Origin: Cytobacillus sp. S13-E01
Lineage (GTDB): Bacteria; Bacillota; Bacilli; Bacillales; Bacillaceae_L
DNA length: 64,000 nt
Assembly (NCBI RefSeq): GCF_029193815.1
Contig: NZ_JARFVC010000006.1
Coordinates: forward strand, 1-64,000
Direction of reading: 5' to 3'
Under the pieces are notes generated by a model. That model made no database searches. It saw only the letters and a program-made list of their open reading frames with translations, and was not told the origin of the DNA. Below, piece by piece: positions 45,631-54,527 of this stretch (its first letter is position 1; each line of letters opens with the position of its first letter). Both the position numbers and the translations under genes were made by a program.

Positions 45631-46854
45631 ATGAAGTATTCAGAATCTGGAACACCTAATTACATGAAGTTTCTTAATAAGAAAAAGGTATTACAATTTA
45701 TCATGTCTGCACAGAACGATTCCTATTGTCGTGCGGATCTTGCAAAGGAATTAAAAATTAGTAAACCAACTATATCAAATATAGTTGATGAATTAATTTC
45801 AGAGGGGTGGGTTTTGGAATGTGAGAGTGAGTTTACAAGCTCTCAAGGGGGACGAAAGCCTGTTTTCCTTTTATTTAATAAAAATGCAAAATTCGTTGTT
45901 GGTGTCGATATTGGAGGAACTGCAGTTAAACTAGCTCTACTTAATTTAGATGGGGAGATTATGATTCAGTCTTCGCTTCCAACTCAAAAAATAAGCTCCG
46001 AATCACTTGTAGAACGGATCGCAAATGAGATTATTGATATGGTTGCGCAGTCCAAGCTTGATCACCATCAAATATTAGCTGTTGGTGTTGGAGCACCAGG
46101 AATAACTGATGTAAGTAAAGGCAATGTCGTTGAAGCGCCAAGCTTGGGTTGGCGCAATTACCCATTGAAGGCGGAGCTTGAGAATCTCATACCTTTTCGA
46201 GTAAATATTGAAAATGATGTGAATGTGGCTGTGTTAGGTGAACAATGGAGGGGCGTTGCTAAGAACAAACAACATGTAATCCTCATTACATTGGGTACTG
46301 GGGTCGGCTGCGGCATTATTATTAACGGTACTTTATATCATGGTGCAAAATATGCAGCAGGTGAAGTAGGTTATATTATTACAGATAAGGGAAAAGCAAA
46401 GCAATCGTATCCATCCATGTTTGCAGGTTATGGTTTTTTAGAAAATCATGTTGGTGGGCCAGCGATTGTTAATCAATTTTTAAAAATTCTTAAATCAGAG
46501 AATATGCTTGCATTATATGATATTTCTGATGAAGAGTGGACTGCGAAAAATGTGTTTAAGCTTGCGATCGAAGATGATCCACTTGCTTTAAGGGTAATTG
46601 ATGATGTGATCGATAATGTTGGGGTAGCAATCATCAATATCGTCTCGATCTTAAATCCTGAAATAGTGGTACTTGGAGGCGGAATTTCTGGGTCTGGTGC
46701 ATGGTTTTTACCAAAAATAAAAGCTTGGCTAAAAAGTCATCTACCAGAACAAAGTCAAATTGAAATACAAATTACAAAACATACCAATGTTTCATTGTTA
46801 GGTGCTGTTTCTTTATGTCTGAGGAATGACGAGCTTTTTAATACGGGGGGATGA
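45631..46854 (+). CDS. ROK family transcriptional regulator
   Basis: A 407-residue protein: N-terminal winged helix-turn-helix (ADLAKELKISKPTISNIVDELI, first 18 residues or so given as a landmark near residue 37), then a ROK sugar-kinase-like domain with the phosphate motif GVDIGGTAVKLAL (near 93) and NDVNVAVLGEQW (near 196). The ROK zinc motif CxCGxxGCxE is absent; the region reads TDKGKAKQSYPSMFAGYG. It is therefore a XylR/NagC-like regulator rather than an active kinase and likely responds to the substrate of the operon it heads. Start ATG 45631 follows AGAGGGAGAAG. Confidence 0.87.
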   Translation: MKYSESGTPNYMKFLNKKKVLQFIMSAQNDSYCRADLAKELKISKPTISNIVDELISEGWVLECESEFTSSQGGRKPVFLLFNKNAKFVVGVDIGGTAVKLALLNLDGEIMIQSSLPTQKISSESLVERIANEIIDMVAQSKLDHHQILAVGVGAPGITDVSKGNVVEAPSLGWRNYPLKAELENLIPFRVNIENDVNVAVLGEQWRGVAKNKQHVILITLGTGVGCGIIINGTLYHGAKYAAGEVGYIITDKGKAKQSYPSMFAGYGFLENHVGGPAIVNQFLKILKSENMLALYDISDEEWTAKNVFKLAIEDDPLALRVIDDVIDNVGVAIINIVSILNPEIVVLGGGISGSGAWFLPKIKAWLKSHLPEQSQIEIQITKHTNVSLLGAVSLCLRNDELFNTGG

Positions 46855-46860
46855 TGGTTT

Positions 46861-47784
46861 ATGTTTTCAAATGATTTTAAAGTGATTGATATTCATGCAC
46901 ACCTACCATGGCAAGTAAACTTTATTAGGCGAAGTGAAATTGCCGATCAATATAATGCTGAACGTTCTGAGCGAATGAGACTCACATGGGATTTTCCAAA
47001 TCCAGCCTCTGAAAAAGATGAAGATCGAGCCATTCCAATTATGGATAGATGGAAGGGTGAGCTTGATAAATATGGATTGGAAAAAATGATTTTTTTAACT
47101 TCATTGAATAATGATGATTTAGCGGAAAAGGTGAGTCAGTATCCCGAGCGTTTTATCGGATTTGCGCATCATCCGATTGAGAGTGAAAACGCACTTGAAG
47201 AATTAACAAGAGCAGTCGATGAACTTGGCTTAAACGGATATAAGATGATGGGACCATTGGTCAACAGACCCTTACATGATCCAACCTTATTGCCTGTTTG
47301 GAGATTCCTCGCTGACAGAAAGCTACCTGTCCTGATTCATTTTGGAATGCTTGGAAGAGCAGGTGGTATTGTTGAACATCAAAACATCAATCCATTAGCG
47401 ATTTTTCGAGTAGCTAGTGAATTCCCAGAGATTCCTATAATTATTCCCCATTTTGGAGCAGGTTATTTTAAGGAATTACTTCAGCTATGCTGGAGCTGTC
47501 CTAATGTTCATATAGAAACATCGGGCTCAAACCAATGGATGAGATGGATGCCTTATCACTTAGATTTAGAGATCCTTTTTCGAAAAACGTATGAGTTAAT
47601 AGGACCTGAACGAATTGTTTTTGGATCTGACTCAAATGGATTTCCACGTGGATTTGCTTATCGCTACCTTCAAGATCAAGTTCGCACATGTAGAGACTTA
47701 AACTTTAGGGAAGAGGATATCGAAAGTATTTTTGGTAATAATGCCCGTAGACTACTTAACCTTCAGAGTGGAGTGGAAGGATGA
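46861..47784 (+). CDS. Amidohydrolase family (amidohydrolase 2) enzyme
   Basis: A 307-residue TIM-barrel metal-dependent hydrolase or decarboxylase: VIDIHAHLPW near residue 9 (the HxH metal site), LIHFGMLGRAGG near 158, IIIPHFGAGYF near 196 and VFGSDSNGFPRGF near 255 with the final Asp. The pattern is that of the ACMSD/amidohydrolase-2 group, which acts on carboxylated or lactone-like compounds. Six bases after the ROK gene, it overlaps the next gene by four bases (ATGA). Substrate unknown. Confidence 0.85.
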   Translation: MFSNDFKVIDIHAHLPWQVNFIRRSEIADQYNAERSERMRLTWDFPNPASEKDEDRAIPIMDRWKGELDKYGLEKMIFLTSLNNDDLAEKVSQYPERFIGFAHHPIESENALEELTRAVDELGLNGYKMMGPLVNRPLHDPTLLPVWRFLADRKLPVLIHFGMLGRAGGIVEHQNINPLAIFRVASEFPEIPIIIPHFGAGYFKELLQLCWSCPNVHIETSGSNQWMRWMPYHLDLEILFRKTYELIGPERIVFGSDSNGFPRGFAYRYLQDQVRTCRDLNFREEDIESIFGNNARRLLNLQSGVEG

Positions 47785-49280
47785 CGAAGAGATCTCAACT
47801 ATATGTGAAAAGTGTATTGACTCCTATCTTTGAATTTACGCGTGAACATTTTTATTCGTATATTCTTGAAATTAGTATTGTCCATGTGTCAATGCTTGGA
47901 AAACAAGGGATTTTACCAGAGGAATCAGTGGGGAAAATCATTGAGGCTTGCGGAAAATTACTCGAAACCGACTATCAAAAGGAATATGATTCAGAGTTTG
48001 AGGACCTATTTTTTATGATCGAACATGATCTTAAAGAAAGTATTGGTGATGAGCTAGTCGGAAATATGCATATTGCCTTTAGCCGGAATGACATGGATGC
48101 AACGATGTTTCGAATGTTTTGGAGGGAACATATTATTGAATGGTTTGAGCAAATTGACCAATTAATAGAGGTCCTTTTAAAAATAGCAGATGAACATAAA
48201 GATACAATCATCCCAGCATATACACATAATCAACAAGCCCAGCCAACAACTCTTGCCCATTATATTATCGCAGTCGTTCATCATTTGGAAAGAGATCTTG
48301 AGCGAGGTACTTCATTATTTGAGCGAATTAATGTCTCACCAATGGGAGCTGCTGCCTTAGGGACAACGGGCTTTCCAATTGACCGTGATTACGTTGCAGA
48401 TCATTTAGGCTTTGCTAAAGCTATGGAAAATTCCTATGATGCCATTGCCGCAGCCGATTATATGCTCGAGCTGGCAAGTGTTCTTATTACTTCACTGAGT
48501 TCATTATCGCGCTTTGTTTATGATTTAATGCTGTTAACAACAAATGAAGTAAAAGGTATGACGATACATAGCAGCTTAGTCCAAACTTCAAGTATAATGC
48601 CACAAAAAAGAAATCCATCATCTTTAGAACATACCCGGTCATATATTAGTAGAACAATAGGTGAACTCCAAGCAGTTTTTCCAATGTCACATAGTGTTCC
48701 ATTTGGCGATATTGTCGATATCGGAGATGACATCCAGCCGATTTTATATAACGGTATAACAGAAACAAAGGGGATAGTTGCACTACTTTCTGAAATACTT
48801 GAGAATACAACCTTCCATAAGGAAGAGCTTTATAACAAATGTAAAAATGGCTTTTCAACTGTAACGGAACTTGCTGATGTGCTTGTTAGAAATCACCAGC
48901 TATCATTCAGAGAGTCACATCAAATTACACAAAGATTTGTAGGGATGCTTTTTGAGAAAAACCAAGTATTACTAGATGGTAACGCCGGTATAATAAATAG
49001 GTTAGCAAAAGAAATAATTGGAAAAAACGTACATTTATCAGAAACTGAGTATGAAGCAGCAATTGATCCAATCCATTTTGTAGCTGTTAGAAGTGTAAAA
49101 GGTGGACCAATGCCTGCTGAAACGACTAGACAAATAGAATTATCTAGGCTGAGAGTCATAGACTTTAACAAACAAGTTAATGAGAAAAAGGATACTATTC
49201 GCAAGTATCAATTAGATCTTACCAATCTAATGAACCAAACTGCGAACAAAATAAAGGAGGGTCTAAAAAATGAAAGGTAA
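47781..49280 (+). CDS. Argininosuccinate lyase-like enzyme (ASL/fumarase superfamily)
   Basis: A 499-residue member of the fumarase/aspartase superfamily, nearest to ArgH. It keeps the SRND motif (FSRNDMDATM, near residue 100), the catalytic histidine block IIPAYTHNQQAQPTTLAHY (near 149) and the mobile-loop signature SSIMPQKRNPSSLE (near 270). It lacks the usual ArgH N-terminus, and the HTGRSRND segment is changed to MHIAFSRND, suggesting a different substrate. ASL enzymes release fumarate from N- or C-substituted succinates. No argG or other arginine gene is nearby. It overlaps the upstream and downstream genes, so it is part of the uptake operon. Confidence 0.82.
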   Translation: MTKRSQLYVKSVLTPIFEFTREHFYSYILEISIVHVSMLGKQGILPEESVGKIIEACGKLLETDYQKEYDSEFEDLFFMIEHDLKESIGDELVGNMHIAFSRNDMDATMFRMFWREHIIEWFEQIDQLIEVLLKIADEHKDTIIPAYTHNQQAQPTTLAHYIIAVVHHLERDLERGTSLFERINVSPMGAAALGTTGFPIDRDYVADHLGFAKAMENSYDAIAAADYMLELASVLITSLSSLSRFVYDLMLLTTNEVKGMTIHSSLVQTSSIMPQKRNPSSLEHTRSYISRTIGELQAVFPMSHSVPFGDIVDIGDDIQPILYNGITETKGIVALLSEILENTTFHKEELYNKCKNGFSTVTELADVLVRNHQLSFRESHQITQRFVGMLFEKNQVLLDGNAGIINRLAKEIIGKNVHLSETEYEAAIDPIHFVAVRSVKGGPMPAETTRQIELSRLRVIDFNKQVNEKKDTIRKYQLDLTNLMNQTANKIKEGLKNER

Positions 49281-50571
49281 AAGCTTACTTAGTTTCTTAT
49301 TACTAACGTTGATGGCGGCAATTATTGTTGGTTGTTCTGGTGGCGGTGATAATGCCTCAACCGACACAGAAGATGGAGAGGTTATCGAATTAGAGTATTG
49401 GCAGTATGCGTATAAATCCAAGGTAGATCTAATGGATGAGTTAATTAAAGAATTTGAAGATGCAAACCCTGGAATTAAGGTTAAACAAACGAATTTTCCT
49501 TATGAACAATACAATGAAAAGGTTGCTACATTAGTTCCAGCAGGTAGAGGACCTGATATTATTAACCTCTATTATGGATGGGTACCAAAATACGTTGATT
49601 CTGGCTATTTACAGCCGCTTCCTAAAGATGCTTTTTCAGATGAAACGATTGAGAATGAATTTTTCCCATTAGTTGAATCTGTAAAGCTTGATGGTGAGTA
49701 TTGGGCCATTCCAACTGCTGTTCGTACATTAGCACTATTTTATAACAAAGATTTATTTGAAAAAGCTGGATTAGACCCTAATGCACCCCCAAAGGATTGG
49801 GATGAATTAGTTGATTATGCTACAAAGCTTACTGAAAGAGATGCAAATGGAAAATTAATCACAGCTGGAATGGCATTTGAATTAGGTGGTCAGTTACACA
49901 ACTGGTTCCGTGATGCACTAATCTACCAAGCTGGTGGTCAAGATTTAAGTGAAGACCGCAAGAAAATTTTATGGAATGAAACTCCTGCTGGCTTAGAAGC
50001 TTTTAAGTATATGATGGAATTAACAACTCTTCATAAAGTCGGGGAAAAAGGCTTTTATGAAAACGATGTAACGGCTTTTAAAACTGGAAATGCAGCAATG
50101 AATATTGACGGATCCTTCCGTTTAGGTACATTAGCAACAGATGCACCGGATTTAAATTATGGTATCGCTCCACTTCCTTCTTATAAAGATAAAGCTACTC
50201 AGTCATCTTTCTGGGCTAATGGTATTACGTCAAAGGTTGAAGGTGAAAAGCTTGAGGCGGCATCTAAGTTCCTTCAATTCTTAACAAGTGATGATGTGAT
50301 GGAGCGTTGGATGGACAAAATCGGTGAGCTTCCGGCGAAAGAAGCGGTAGCCACACAAGATAAGTATGCAAATGATGAAAAAATTGGACCATTTATTGAG
50401 CAGTTACCATATGCTAATGCCCACTTCTTTGTTGATGAAAACCTTGAAAGAGATTATGTATTGGAAGCTGGAGACAAAATCATACTTCAAGGAATGTCAA
50501 TTGAAGATGCTTATAATGAGTTAGTTGAGAGAACTCAAAAATTATATGATGAATACTGGAGTAACAAATAG
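49270..50571 (+). CDS. CUT1-type ABC transporter substrate-binding lipoprotein
   Basis: A 433-residue lipoprotein with a lipobox ending at Cys22 (IIVGC) and a family-1 extracellular binding fold: LEYWQYAYKSKVDLMDELIK near residue 42, AGRGPDIINLYYGW near 90 and FYNKDLFEKAGLDPNAPP near 157. Such proteins normally bind sugars, polyols or oligosaccharides. It overlaps the lyase gene by 11 bases with its ribosome binding site (AAAGGAGGG) inside that gene, tying transport to the lyase. Confidence 0.88.
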   Translation: MKGKSLLSFLLLTLMAAIIVGCSGGGDNASTDTEDGEVIELEYWQYAYKSKVDLMDELIKEFEDANPGIKVKQTNFPYEQYNEKVATLVPAGRGPDIINLYYGWVPKYVDSGYLQPLPKDAFSDETIENEFFPLVESVKLDGEYWAIPTAVRTLALFYNKDLFEKAGLDPNAPPKDWDELVDYATKLTERDANGKLITAGMAFELGGQLHNWFRDALIYQAGGQDLSEDRKKILWNETPAGLEAFKYMMELTTLHKVGEKGFYENDVTAFKTGNAAMNIDGSFRLGTLATDAPDLNYGIAPLPSYKDKATQSSFWANGITSKVEGEKLEAASKFLQFLTSDDVMERWMDKIGELPAKEAVATQDKYANDEKIGPFIEQLPYANAHFFVDENLERDYVLEAGDKIILQGMSIEDAYNELVERTQKLYDEYWSNK

Positions 50572-50645
50572 TACTTGTAAAAGATATTTACTTAGAGAGG
50601 CTAGGATGTTACTAGTCTCTCTGTCCTTACATGGAGGTGAAATGC

Positions 50646-51590
50646 ATGGCGAAAATAAATCATAAAAAAGACCTAGCTATTACACAAAACGTGAAAAATA
50701 AACAGCCGAAATTTGAGTTTACACTTAAACAGCAGAAATATATCTTTGTGTATTCTTGCTTGTTGATCCCACTGCTATTTTTCATCGTCATTCGCTTTGC
50801 CCCTACATTGTATACATTTAATGTAGGGTTTCGTGAATGGGATATATTATCACCTGAAAAACCTTTTGTAGGAATGGATAACTATGTAAATCTTTTTAAG
50901 GATGAAGTGTTCTTGAAATCAATGTTAAACACAATTATCTATGTTGTAGTAGGGGTAAGTGGACAACTAATCATTGGTTTAGCGATAGCGCTAATGCTAC
51001 AAAGAATAAATAGGTTTGTTGGGTTATTTCGAGTGATTTATTTCATCCCCTACATTACAAGTATTGTAGCTGTAAGCTGGGTATTTAAATGGCTATTAAT
51101 GCCTAATGGAATCGTCAATGACTGGCTTGTGAAGCTGGGATTCGAGTCACAGCTCTTTTTAGGTTCACCAACACAAGCCATCTACGTCATCATTGCAACA
51201 ATGATTTGGCAGGGATTAGGTTTCCAAATGATTATTTTTTTAGCGGGACTTGAAAATATTCCGAAGATGTTTTATGAAGCAGCGGATATAGATGGAGCGA
51301 ATGGCTGGCATAAATTTAAAAGTATCACTATTCCTTTATTAAACCCGACAATTGTCTTTTCCGCGGTTATTGGGAGTATCGGCTTTCTTCAATCATTTAC
51401 GCAGGTGTTAAATATGACTCAGGGTGGACCCCTAAATTCATCGAATACCATGGTTCACTATATATATCAGCTAGCATTTCAACAATACAAAATGGGTTAT
51501 GCGGCAGCAGCAACGGTCATTTTATTCCTGATTGTCTTATTACTTACACTTTTTCAAATGAAAGTACTCACGAAAAAATTTGAGTACTAA
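50646..51590 (+). CDS. CUT1-type ABC transporter permease, MalF-like
   Basis: A 314-residue membrane protein with six main helices and the EAA loop (YEAADIDGANGWHKFKSITIPLL, part given: EAADIDGANGWHKF near residue 217). It pairs with the following permease. ATG 50646 follows TGGAGGTGAAATGC; the in-frame ATG at 50631 overlaps that site. No ATPase gene is in the operon, as is usual for Bacillus CUT1 systems that share MsmX. Confidence 0.88.
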   Translation: MAKINHKKDLAITQNVKNKQPKFEFTLKQQKYIFVYSCLLIPLLFFIVIRFAPTLYTFNVGFREWDILSPEKPFVGMDNYVNLFKDEVFLKSMLNTIIYVVVGVSGQLIIGLAIALMLQRINRFVGLFRVIYFIPYITSIVAVSWVFKWLLMPNGIVNDWLVKLGFESQLFLGSPTQAIYVIIATMIWQGLGFQMIIFLAGLENIPKMFYEAADIDGANGWHKFKSITIPLLNPTIVFSAVIGSIGFLQSFTQVLNMTQGGPLNSSNTMVHYIYQLAFQQYKMGYAAAATVILFLIVLLLTLFQMKVLTKKFEY

Positions 51591-51622
51591 TGAGTGATGG
51601 TGTAAATAAAGAGGGTGAAAAC

Positions 51623-52456
51623 ATGCTAATGAACAGTCCAAGAACAAAGCGCAAAGTCTCAACAGCTTTCGTATATATTGTATTACTAATCGGAGCAATT
51701 TTTATGATATTTCCATTTGTTTGGATGGTATCAACATCATTTAAAGCACCTATGGATGTGTTTTCATTACAAATTATTCCTGAAAATCCTACCATCAGAA
51801 ACTACATAAGAATATTTCAAGAATCTTTATTCGGGACGTGGTTTTTAAATAGTTTGATCGTTGCCACAATTACGACGATCAGTGTCGCATTTTTTGATAC
51901 ATTGGTTGGCTACATTCTTGCTAAGTTTACGTTTAAAGGAAAACACTTCATCTTTATTGCAATCTTAAGTTCGTTGATGATTCCAACAGAAATGCTTGTT
52001 ATACCGTGGTATATCATGTCAACCGCCTTTGGTTGGGTTGATACATATTGGGGAATCATGTTTCCTGGGGTTATTTCAGCTTTCGGTATCTTTTTGATGA
52101 AGCAGTTTATGGAATCCATACCGAATGATTTATTAGATGCAGCAAGAATTGATGGAATGAATGAGTTTATGATCTTCATTAAAATTGCTATTCCACAAGT
52201 ATGGCCTGCACTATCTGCACTTTGTATCTTTACTTTCCTAGGAAATTGGAACGCATTTCTGTGGCCACTAATCATTATCGAATCATCAGAAATTCAAACA
52301 CTACCAGTCGGACTCGCCTATTTTTCTGGCGAGAATGAAGACTATTGGGAGATGATTATGACAGGGGCAACGGTTGCAGTCATTCCGCTCATCATCGTAT
52401 TTCTTTTCTTCCAACGTCATATCATTAAGGGTATTACATTAACAGGATTGAAATAA
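51623..52456 (+). CDS. CUT1-type ABC transporter permease, MalG-like
   Basis: A 277-residue partner permease: PFVWMVSTSFKAP near residue 28, the EAA loop LLDAARIDGMNEFMIFIKIAIP near 180-200, and the characteristic C-terminal KGITLTGLK. I chose ATG 51623 with GAGGGTGAAA upstream; an ATG at 51590 overlapping the previous stop lacks a ribosome binding site. Last gene of the operon before a terminator. Confidence 0.87.
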   Translation: MLMNSPRTKRKVSTAFVYIVLLIGAIFMIFPFVWMVSTSFKAPMDVFSLQIIPENPTIRNYIRIFQESLFGTWFLNSLIVATITTISVAFFDTLVGYILAKFTFKGKHFIFIAILSSLMIPTEMLVIPWYIMSTAFGWVDTYWGIMFPGVISAFGIFLMKQFMESIPNDLLDAARIDGMNEFMIFIKIAIPQVWPALSALCIFTFLGNWNAFLWPLIIIESSEIQTLPVGLAYFSGENEDYWEMIMTGATVAVIPLIIVFLFFQRHIIKGITLTGLK

Positions 52457-52475
52457 ATTTACAGGGGCTGGCTCA

Positions 52476-52501
52476 GATACTGAGTTTCAGTCTCTTTTTT
52501 T
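52476..52501 (+). terminator. Terminator of the ROK-lyase-ABC operon
   Basis: ACTGA (52479-52483) pairs with TCAGT (52487-52491), extended by GA/TC across one mismatch, and is followed by seven T. Confidence 0.65.
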
Positions 52502-52920
52502 GAGGTTTTAACGGAAAATAGTCTTTATTGGAAGATTAATTGTTTTATTTTCTAAAAAGTTATTATTTGTATCTGAACATAATGGCCCGGGCGCATGATT
52601 GTGGATGGTTCCAAAAGAGATTTATCCCACGTCTAAGGGGCAGTAAAATCCCCACTGATTGAAGGTTCACTTTATAGTTAACTGAACGTTTTAAAGACTT
52701 ACTAGATAAGGTCCTTATGCTAATGGTTTTGTTTTAGATTTTTAACCGGTTATAACTGAGGTTGAATAATGCTGGCTCTTAATGAAAGGTGATATATTAA
52801 TTGTAATTGGTGATAATGCAGATTTACGCAGATTTGAAGAATCAGGAGTTTAAATCGCTTAAAAGTAATTTGAATTTTTTAAAAATTGATATTATAATAA
52901 TTGGAAAAAGGGGTTATTCA
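52502..52920. other. Gene-free region before the glycerate kinase gene
   Basis: A GC-rich stretch at 52584-52690 contains GGGGCAGTAAAATCCCCACT and TGATTGAAGGTTCACTTTAT. The first part resembles GGGCAGTAAGACCCAC at 28202; I believe similar segments recur between genes in other Bacillus genomes. AAAAGGGG before 52921 is the ribosome binding site of the next gene. Confidence 0.5.
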
Positions 52921-54060
52921 ATGAACATAGTTATTGCTCCAGATTCTTATAAGGGAAGCCTGACATCACTTGAAGTAGGAAATGCAATTAGCGATGTTTT
53001 TAAAGAAGTGATACCAGAAGCAAATCTAAAGGTCATTCCGATAGCTGATGGTGGTGAAGGAACTCTTGAAGCATTGCTCTTTGCAACAGGTGGGCAACAA
53101 ATTCCAATTGAGGTAATTGGTCCATTAGGAGACCGCATTTTAACCGAATATGGCATATTAGGTGATAATAAAACAGTTGTCATTGAGATTGCCAAAATTG
53201 CTGGGCTAACGATGATTCCTAAAGAATTACAAAACCCTATTAAAAGTACGACATATGGAGTTGGAGAAGTAATCCTTGATGCATGCAATAGAGGATATCG
53301 AGATTTTATTATTGGACTTGGTGGAAGTGCCACTAATGATGGTGGTTTGGGGATGCTTCAGGCTTTAGATGTTACGTTTTTAAATGAGCAAGGAGATCAA
53401 ATCGTTCCAATAGCTGCCAATTTAGCTAAAGTCAAGAAAGTAGACTTCTCAACAATCGATCCACTTCTAATGGAGTGTCGTTTTCAAGTCGCCTGTGATG
53501 TTGTCAACCCATTATGTGGTGAGCAAGGTGCATCCGCTGTGTATGGGCCTCAAAAAGGGGCGACAGCGGCTATTATAAAACAATTAGACGAAGGTTTAGC
53601 TAATTATGCCTGCATGATTGAAGATGCACTACATAAAAAGTTGCAAAATATCCCTGGAGCTGGTGCTGCAGGAGGTTTAGGTTTTGCATTTTTAACAATA
53701 AATGGTGAACTCACTTCAGGATCAAAGTTGATTTCAGAAGCGTGTGATCTCGAGAATGCTATCCGTTCTGCAAATTTAGTGATTACAGGTGAAGGGCAGA
53801 GTGATCATCAAACTTTGTTTGGAAAGGCTCCAATGTTCATAGCAAATACGGCGAAGAACTATGAAGTACCAGTTATATTATTATCTGGTAGTTTAGGCAA
53901 TGGGTTTGAAAAATTAACCGATGTGTTTACGGCATGTTTTTCGATTACGAATCGGCCGATGACATTGGAAAACTCGATAGAAGCAGCGGATGATTTATTA
54001 CGTCATCAAGCTAGAAATATTGCGAATCTAGTAAACTTAAACTTTAGAAAAAATGAATAG
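52921..54060 (+). CDS. Glycerate kinase (GarK/GlxK type)
   Basis: A 379-residue class II-type glycerate kinase: MNIVIAPDSYKGSLTS at the N-terminus, IPIADGGEGTLEAL near residue 39, GLGGSATNDGGLGML near 126 and ITGEGQSDHQTLFGKAP near 285. It phosphorylates glycerate at C2 or C3, feeding glycolysis. It lies 465 bases after the ROK-lyase-ABC operon, with a terminator and repeat-like DNA between, so co-regulation is only possible. Start ATG 52921 follows AAAAAGGGGTT. Confidence 0.9.
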   Translation: MNIVIAPDSYKGSLTSLEVGNAISDVFKEVIPEANLKVIPIADGGEGTLEALLFATGGQQIPIEVIGPLGDRILTEYGILGDNKTVVIEIAKIAGLTMIPKELQNPIKSTTYGVGEVILDACNRGYRDFIIGLGGSATNDGGLGMLQALDVTFLNEQGDQIVPIAANLAKVKKVDFSTIDPLLMECRFQVACDVVNPLCGEQGASAVYGPQKGATAAIIKQLDEGLANYACMIEDALHKKLQNIPGAGAAGGLGFAFLTINGELTSGSKLISEACDLENAIRSANLVITGEGQSDHQTLFGKAPMFIANTAKNYEVPVILLSGSLGNGFEKLTDVFTACFSITNRPMTLENSIEAADDLLRHQARNIANLVNLNFRKNE

Positions 54061-54067
54061 GCCAAGT

Positions 54068-54099
54068 GGCAACCAATGTGTGGTCGCCTCTTTCCTTTT
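54068..54099 (+). terminator. Terminator of the glycerate kinase gene
   Basis: GGCAACCA (54068-54075) pairs with TGGTCGCC (54081-54088, one mismatch), followed by T-rich DNA. Confidence 0.65.
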
Positions 54100-54104
54100 A
54101 AATT

Positions 54105-54233
54105 TTAGTTTAAAAATAATACCATCAAATCTTCATCTAAATAGACATTTTCGTCTGGATCTTGTTGCAAAGCTTCTAACCGTAACTTTAAATAATCGGC
54201 TGCATCTAGTGCTGTTAAGACTCTTACTTCCAT
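54105..54233 (-). pseudogene. Short remnant resembling the start of a GNAT acetyltransferase
   Basis: A 42-residue frame from ATG 54233 reads MEVRVLTALDAADYLKLRLE then ALQQDPDEN, the classic first helix of GNAT N-acetyltransferases, but stops after VYLDEDLMVLFLN, well short of the acetyl-CoA motif. GGGATGAAATT could be a ribosome binding site. Probably a truncated relic. Confidence 0.45.
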
Positions 54234-54307
54234 TTTTAAATTTCATCCCCATTTATATTTTTTAAATGAGTATAACAAATTATAACAAAAAAGGTATATT
54301 ATTTTTA

Positions 54308-54473
54308 AAAAGATAAGAAAGTATAAAAATTTGAACCTAGTTTTAGTGTCTAGCTCCGGGCGCCATCGGCTCGAGGTCATAAGCCAATCCGTCCGGAAGG
54401 TAAAGAACAACCTTCCAGCCGGCTTGTCTTATGCTTGTCGCCGATAGGCGGGCGCCCTGCGCTTTTCTTGTTG
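54308..54473. repeat. Dispersed GC-rich repeat, full copy
   Basis: From AAAGATAAGAAAGTATAAAA through GTGTCTAGCTCCGGGCGCC and GAGGTCATAAGCCAATCC, an inner hairpin GGAAGGT...ACCTTCC, then GTCTTATGCTTGTCGCCGAT and GGCGGGCGCCCTGCGCTTTT. The two arms are partly complementary, so the whole element can fold into one long hairpin. It matches 35611-35770 over its length. Confidence 0.9.
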
Positions 54474-54527
54474 ACCTCCGTAAATTGTAAAATAGTAAGG
54501 TAGAAACGTGAATGGAGCTGATAAAAG

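Noticed and set aside
54053-54265. 70-residue plus-strand frame after the glycerate kinase gene
   Set aside because: It is the opposite strand of the GNAT-like remnant and overlaps the terminator.
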